8,760 nucleotides of DNA, from positions 1-8,760 of the forward strand of contig JACNFS010000181.1 of the NCBI GenBank assembly GCA_014384515.1, given 5' to 3'. Origin of the DNA: Dehalococcoidia bacterium (GTDB lineage: Bacteria > Chloroflexota > Dehalococcoidia > GIF9 > UBA5629). The notes below the pieces were generated by a model. That model made no database searches. It worked only from the letters and a program-made list of their open reading frames with translations, and was not told the origin of the DNA. Within the stretch, counting starts at the first letter, position 1. Each line of letters starts with the position of its first letter. Position numbers and translations under genes: made by a program. Shown piece by piece: positions 6,425-8,760 of this stretch.

Positions 6425-7558
6425 CTATCGAGCAATAGCGCCGCCGATGATGACTCTCTGTACGTCCTGGGCTCCCGCCGCAGGCAGAAGCTCCAAGGCA
6501 TCCCTGAGACGGCGCACAAGCTGGTATTCAGGACTGAGTCCGTAGCCGCCCATTATTTCCGCTGCCTTGAGGCATACCTTGTTGGCGACATCTGTGGCAT
6601 ACAACTTCGCTCTGGCTATGTCCGGGCCTATCTCCCCTGGGCTCTTGCCTTGGTCCAATAGCCAGCCTGTGTAGTAGCATAACCATCTCGCTGCTTCAGT
6701 TTCCACATTCATGTTCACCAGTGCAAACTGAACTGCCTGAAGCTGAACTATGGCCTTGCCATATAGGTTTCTCTCCTTGGCAAACCTGAGGGTCACCTCA
6801 TAAGCCCCCTGGGCAATACCTAAGCTGACCGCCGCTGCCCCAGGCCTGCCCACAGCCCCGATGCCGGCGAGTGCTAACCGCACGCCTCGTCCTTCCTGGC
6901 CAACCAGGTTTTCCTTGGGAATTCGGCAATTGGTAAAAGCTAACTCACTAACGGGAATCGACCGCAGTCCCAGCCTTTCCTCCCTTCTGGGAGTTGTGAA
7001 CCCCGGGGTTCCTTTCTCAACCAGCAGGAGGTTGGTGCCGTCCCCTGCTTTGGCGACGAAGCCAACCACGTCGGCCGTTTCGCCCGCTGTAATAAAGACC
7101 TTACGGCCGTTGACGTTATACTCATCGCCTACCAATTCGGCAGTCGTCTGGAGCGTCGAAGCATCAGAGCCGCCTGTCGCCTCGGTAAGGGCCCAAGCCA
7201 TAACTGTATCTCCCTGGCAAAGAGGAGGCAAGTACTTCTTCTTCTGTTCCTCACTGCCGAAGTTCTGTAATCCATACATACCTATCTGTCCGGTCTGGAA
7301 GTAGAAGCCCAGAGGGGGATAAACTCGCGATATCTCCTCAATCATAATCATCCTGGCCAGATGGCCCATGTCTGACCCGCCATACTCCTTGGAGTTGATT
7401 ATCCCCACCAACCCCAGCTTGGCTGCCTTCTTCAACGCCTCGAACGGGAACTCTCCCTTTTCATCGAAGCTCAGGGCGTTGGGCGCGAGTTCGCTCTCGG
7501 CAAACGCTCGAACCATGTCCCTCAGCATCTCTTGCTCTCGAGTCGGAGCAAAATCCAT
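6425..7558 (-). CDS. Acyl-CoA dehydrogenase family protein with unusual active site
   Basis: The 377-residue protein is full length and shows the standard three-domain order: helical N-domain (about 1-115), beta domain, and C-terminal four-helix domain (about 225-377). The first family signature is visible as Ala-Leu-Thr-Glu-x-x-Gly-Gly-Ser-Asp (123-132). The second fits well at 334-353 (Glu-x-x-Gly-Gly-Tyr-Gly through Arg352-Asp353). FAD-dependent alpha,beta-dehydrogenation of an acyl-CoA, with electrons passed to the adjacent EtfBA, is the expected role. The catalytic Glu of the usual Tyr-Glu-Gly-Thr motif is replaced by Ala361 in Ala-Ala-Gly-Ala. The alternative base position used by isovaleryl-CoA dehydrogenase aligns by eye to Gly237. 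Substrate is unassigned. The ATG at 7558 has a strong AAGGAGGG about 7 bases upstream. A weak TTCAAT-17-TATGAT pair lies in the 97-base gap before it, so a secondary promoter is possible. Confidence 0.9.
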   Translation of the reverse strand: MDFAPTREQEMLRDMVRAFAESELAPNALSFDEKGEFPFEALKKAAKLGLVGIINSKEYGGSDMGHLARMIMIEEISRVYPPLGFYFQTGQIGMYGLQNFGSEEQKKKYLPPLCQGDTVMAWALTEATGGSDASTLQTTAELVGDEYNVNGRKVFITAGETADVVGFVAKAGDGTNLLLVEKGTPGFTTPRREERLGLRSIPVSELAFTNCRIPKENLVGQEGRGVRLALAGIGAVGRPGAAAVSLGIAQGAYEVTLRFAKERNLYGKAIVQLQAVQFALVNMNVETEAARWLCYYTGWLLDQGKSPGEIGPDIARAKLYATDVANKVCLKAAEIMGGYGLSPEYQLVRRLRDALELLPAAGAQDVQRVIIGGAIAR

Positions 7559-7655
7559 AGTAAATCCCTCCTTCTAAAAGATCATATCGTTACTAAGATG
7601 TAGATTGAAACCCCAGCTTTATCGTCCTTCGGGAATCTGTTCGTAGTTCTCACAG

Positions 7656-8760
7656 CTACTTCTTCTTTTCCGGTTCGGGTATATCTTCCTCGATGCCCGC
7701 CAAGCGCTTTGCCAGCGCTACTGACCTCTCAAGACCGGCATTTGCCCTTATCACCGGCTTTGCTCCTTCAGGCGAACCGCCGCCATGCATGCACCCGGGG
7801 ATGCCTGCGCCTACGGTGAGCCATTCTATGAGACGCGCTACCCTAGTCCGGCTTTCGGCCGAGGACGCCGCCTTGAGGTACTTCTGAACCAAATGGCCAT
7901 ACCTTGGGTCATTGAAATCCTTAAAAGAGGGCATACATCCGGTCTCGGCGATACCACCGCCTATGTCCTGAGCCAGGACTTTTGTTTCGTAGGGCAGGGT
8001 GCCAACATAAACCTTGTTCACATTTGACATCAGGGGATCGCAGAGCCAGTATCCAGAGGCGTGCTTCTTCCCCAGCGCTGCTGCTGCCACACCAAGGGCA
8101 AACGTCGTTTCGTTATTCATGTACATCTTTGTCAGCCTCTCGTTGAAAGCTCTGGTAGAGAGACCATTTGCCCGGGCAAGCAGAGCCGCAGCTCCAACCA
8201 TGACATCCCCCTGTCCAGCTACGCAGCCGCCGATAGCTGCCCGGTAAGGCATAATGAAATTGGTGACGGCGACGCCAGAGTACTTGAACTCTTTGCACAT
8301 AAAAACCCTTTCCTTGGGCACACGAACGTCCTCAAACAAAAGGTAGGCCTGAGTGATGCCACCAATCTTGACTGGCGTATCAAAACCGTCTTCAAATTCC
8401 CTCATATCGCTAGGGTGTCTGGTTTCAACAATAGTCAGCCCCTCGATATCTTTAGGGATTACAAAGGAAACAGCATAATCACTGTCCGCCTCTCTGTACC
8501 CTGCGCCGGGCAAAACAAAGATCTCGTTGGCGGCTGCCACGCCACATATCATGACTTTGGCCCCACGAACTACAATACTGTCATCTTGCACATCCACAAC
8601 GTGGAGGTTCATATCAGGGTCAACCTGCTGCGAGGGAGGCAGAGAGCGATCTCCTTTGGGGTCAGTAAGAGCCCCTGAAATAGTGATGTCATTCGCTTGG
8701 GCCTGCTTAAGCCAGTTTTTGAGCCGCTGGTGGTAGTCTGTCCCCAACTCCCGATCCATA
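7656..8760 (-). CDS. 4-hydroxybutyryl-CoA dehydratase / HpaB-family protein, partial (5' end outside window)
   Basis: The visible 367 residues match the middle and C-terminal domains of the HpaB/AbfD flavoprotein family. Landmarks are a Ser-Gly-Ala-x-Thr-Asp-Pro-Lys-Gly-Asp-Arg-Ser region at 28-39, Glu-Asp-Val-x-Val-Pro at 143-148, Gly-Gly-Cys179 followed by Gly-x-Gly-Asp, and Met-His-Gly-Gly-Gly-Ser-Pro at 324-330. The family covers flavin-dependent aromatic hydroxylases and AbfD, the FAD and [4Fe-4S] enzyme converting 4-hydroxybutyryl-CoA to crotonyl-CoA. Cys179 corresponds to AbfD cluster ligand Cys299, which favours the AbfD side. However, the His292 ligand is Tyr172, Tyr296 is Ile176, Lys300 is Val180 and Glu455 is Gly322 (alignment by eye from memory). 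About 120 N-terminal residues, including the other two cluster cysteines, should lie beyond the right edge, so the ATG at 8759 is almost certainly internal. The lysine-rich tail is short. Confidence 0.82.
   Translation of the reverse strand, partial: MDRELGTDYHQRLKNWLKQAQANDITISGALTDPKGDRSLPPSQQVDPDMNLHVVDVQDDSIVVRGAKVMICGVAAANEIFVLPGAGYREADSDYAVSFVIPKDIEGLTIVETRHPSDMREFEDGFDTPVKIGGITQAYLLFEDVRVPKERVFMCKEFKYSGVAVTNFIMPYRAAIGGCVAGQGDVMVGAAALLARANGLSTRAFNERLTKMYMNNETTFALGVAAAALGKKHASGYWLCDPLMSNVNKVYVGTLPYETKVLAQDIGGGIAETGCMPSFKDFNDPRYGHLVQKYLKAASSAESRTRVARLIEWLTVGAGIPGCMHGGGSPEGAKPVIRANAGLERSVALAKRLAGIEEDIPEPEKKK

Overview
All ten gene-like features in this window lie on the minus strand, so the text below reads right to left. 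GC content is moderate, spacing is tight, and neighbouring genes often overlap by 4 bases. I see no tRNA, rRNA, CRISPR array, transposase or phage gene. The gene content is acyl-CoA dehydrogenase, ETF, MaoC-type hydratases and a 4-hydroxybutyryl-CoA dehydratase/HpaB-like protein. This points to an anaerobic or facultative bacterium that degrades acyl-CoA or aromatic compounds. Chloroflexota (Dehalococcoidia-like) or a Desulfobacterota-type lineage would fit, but this is a guess from gene style, not a phylogenetic result.

Right block (8760 to 4607). This looks like one transcription unit: the C-terminal two thirds of an AbfD/HpaB-family protein cut by the window edge, an acyl-CoA dehydrogenase, then etfB and etfA. 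EtfB and EtfA overlap by an ATGA. A CoA-thioester oxidation feeding electrons to a dedicated ETF is the simplest reading. The dehydratase-like protein keeps one cluster cysteine but has lost the histidine ligand and several catalytic positions of AbfD. The dehydrogenase has no glutamate at either of the two commonest catalytic-base positions. The cassette may therefore do something other than its nearest named relatives.

Middle block (4308 to 2532). A plausible sigma70-type promoter precedes a GTG-started metallo-beta-lactamase-fold hydrolase. Next comes a 69-codon remnant of a nitroreductase, joined to the hydrolase by a GTGA overlap and to the following rhomboid protease gene by an ATGA overlap. 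The remnant ends with an apparent frameshift exactly at the conserved Gln-(Pro/Ala)-Trp motif.

Left block (about 2531 to 54). A roughly 200-base gap holds four inverted repeats. It is followed by two small hotdog-fold (MaoC-type) genes that look like a two-subunit (R)-specific enoyl-CoA or acyl-thioester hydratase, with one non-catalytic and one catalytic subunit. The last gene encodes a protein with a signal peptide, a bactofilin-like beta-helical repeat region and a multi-pass membrane tail.
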